13,271 nucleotides of DNA, taken from positions 1-13,271 of the forward strand of contig USCO01000051.1 in the NCBI GenBank assembly GCA_900553135.1. Reading direction: 5' to 3'. The notes under the pieces were generated by a model. The model made no database searches. It was given only the letters and a program-made list of their open reading frames with translations, and was not told the DNA's origin. Of this stretch, positions 13,250 to 13,271 are shown piece after piece (position 1 is the first letter of the stretch; each line of letters opens with the position of its first letter). Origin of the DNA: an uncultured Eubacteriales bacterium (lineage in GTDB: Bacteria; Bacillota; Clostridia; Oscillospirales; Oscillospiraceae). Position numbers and translations under genes: made by a program.

Positions 13250-13271
13250 ATTCCGCCTGTTCGTTGAGCTC

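Overview
The window reads as chromosomal DNA from a high-GC, endospore-forming clostridium. An Oscillospiraceae-type gut lineage (the Flavonifractor/Intestinimonas neighbourhood) is my best guess. The reasons are a sporulation-specific spoVAD-spoVAE pair, strong AAAGGAG-type ribosome binding sites, sigma-A-like promoters, strong third-position G/C bias, and gene families typical of Firmicutes (Rae1/YacP, TetM-like GTPases, cytidylate kinase-like proteins). No tRNA, rRNA, CRISPR array, insertion sequence or phage gene is visible, and no stretch over 300 bases lacks a gene.

Layout. 1-669 (minus): a SecB-like export chaperone overlaps by 4 bases the start of an AMP-dependent acyl-CoA synthetase/ligase that runs off the left edge. 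860-2297 (plus): spoVAD-spoVAE, both starting with TTG, preceded by a sigma-G-like promoter, ending in a terminator, and without the usual spoVAC. 2351-3374 (plus): uppP, the undecaprenyl-pyrophosphate phosphatase, with a sigma-A promoter and a long convergent terminator. 3423-6036 (minus): a drug-efflux unit of a MarR repressor, a MATE transporter broken by a one-base frame change, and a cytidylate kinase-like P-loop protein. Two near-identical palindromes in the marR and MATE promoters look like the MarR operator. 6050-6394 (minus): a miniature, catalytically dead GuaA-type glutamine amidotransferase. 6576-9280 (plus): an 889-residue protein fusing a TetM-like, EF-G-related GTPase to a Rae1/YacP mRNA endonuclease. 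9435-11138 (plus): rocB-type M20 peptidase with terminator. 11152-13249 (plus): a YtcJ-type amidohydrolase followed by a short SARP-like winged-helix regulator.

How the genes work together. The window is mostly small independent transcription units separated by clear promoters and hairpin terminators. The most striking item is the GTPase-Rae1 fusion. TetM-like GTPases bind the ribosomal factor site, and Rae1 cuts mRNA in the ribosomal A site, so the fusion suggests a single-protein translation surveillance or ribosome-rescue factor. It sits divergent to the dead amidotransferase. The MarR/MATE unit looks like a self-contained inducible efflux system.
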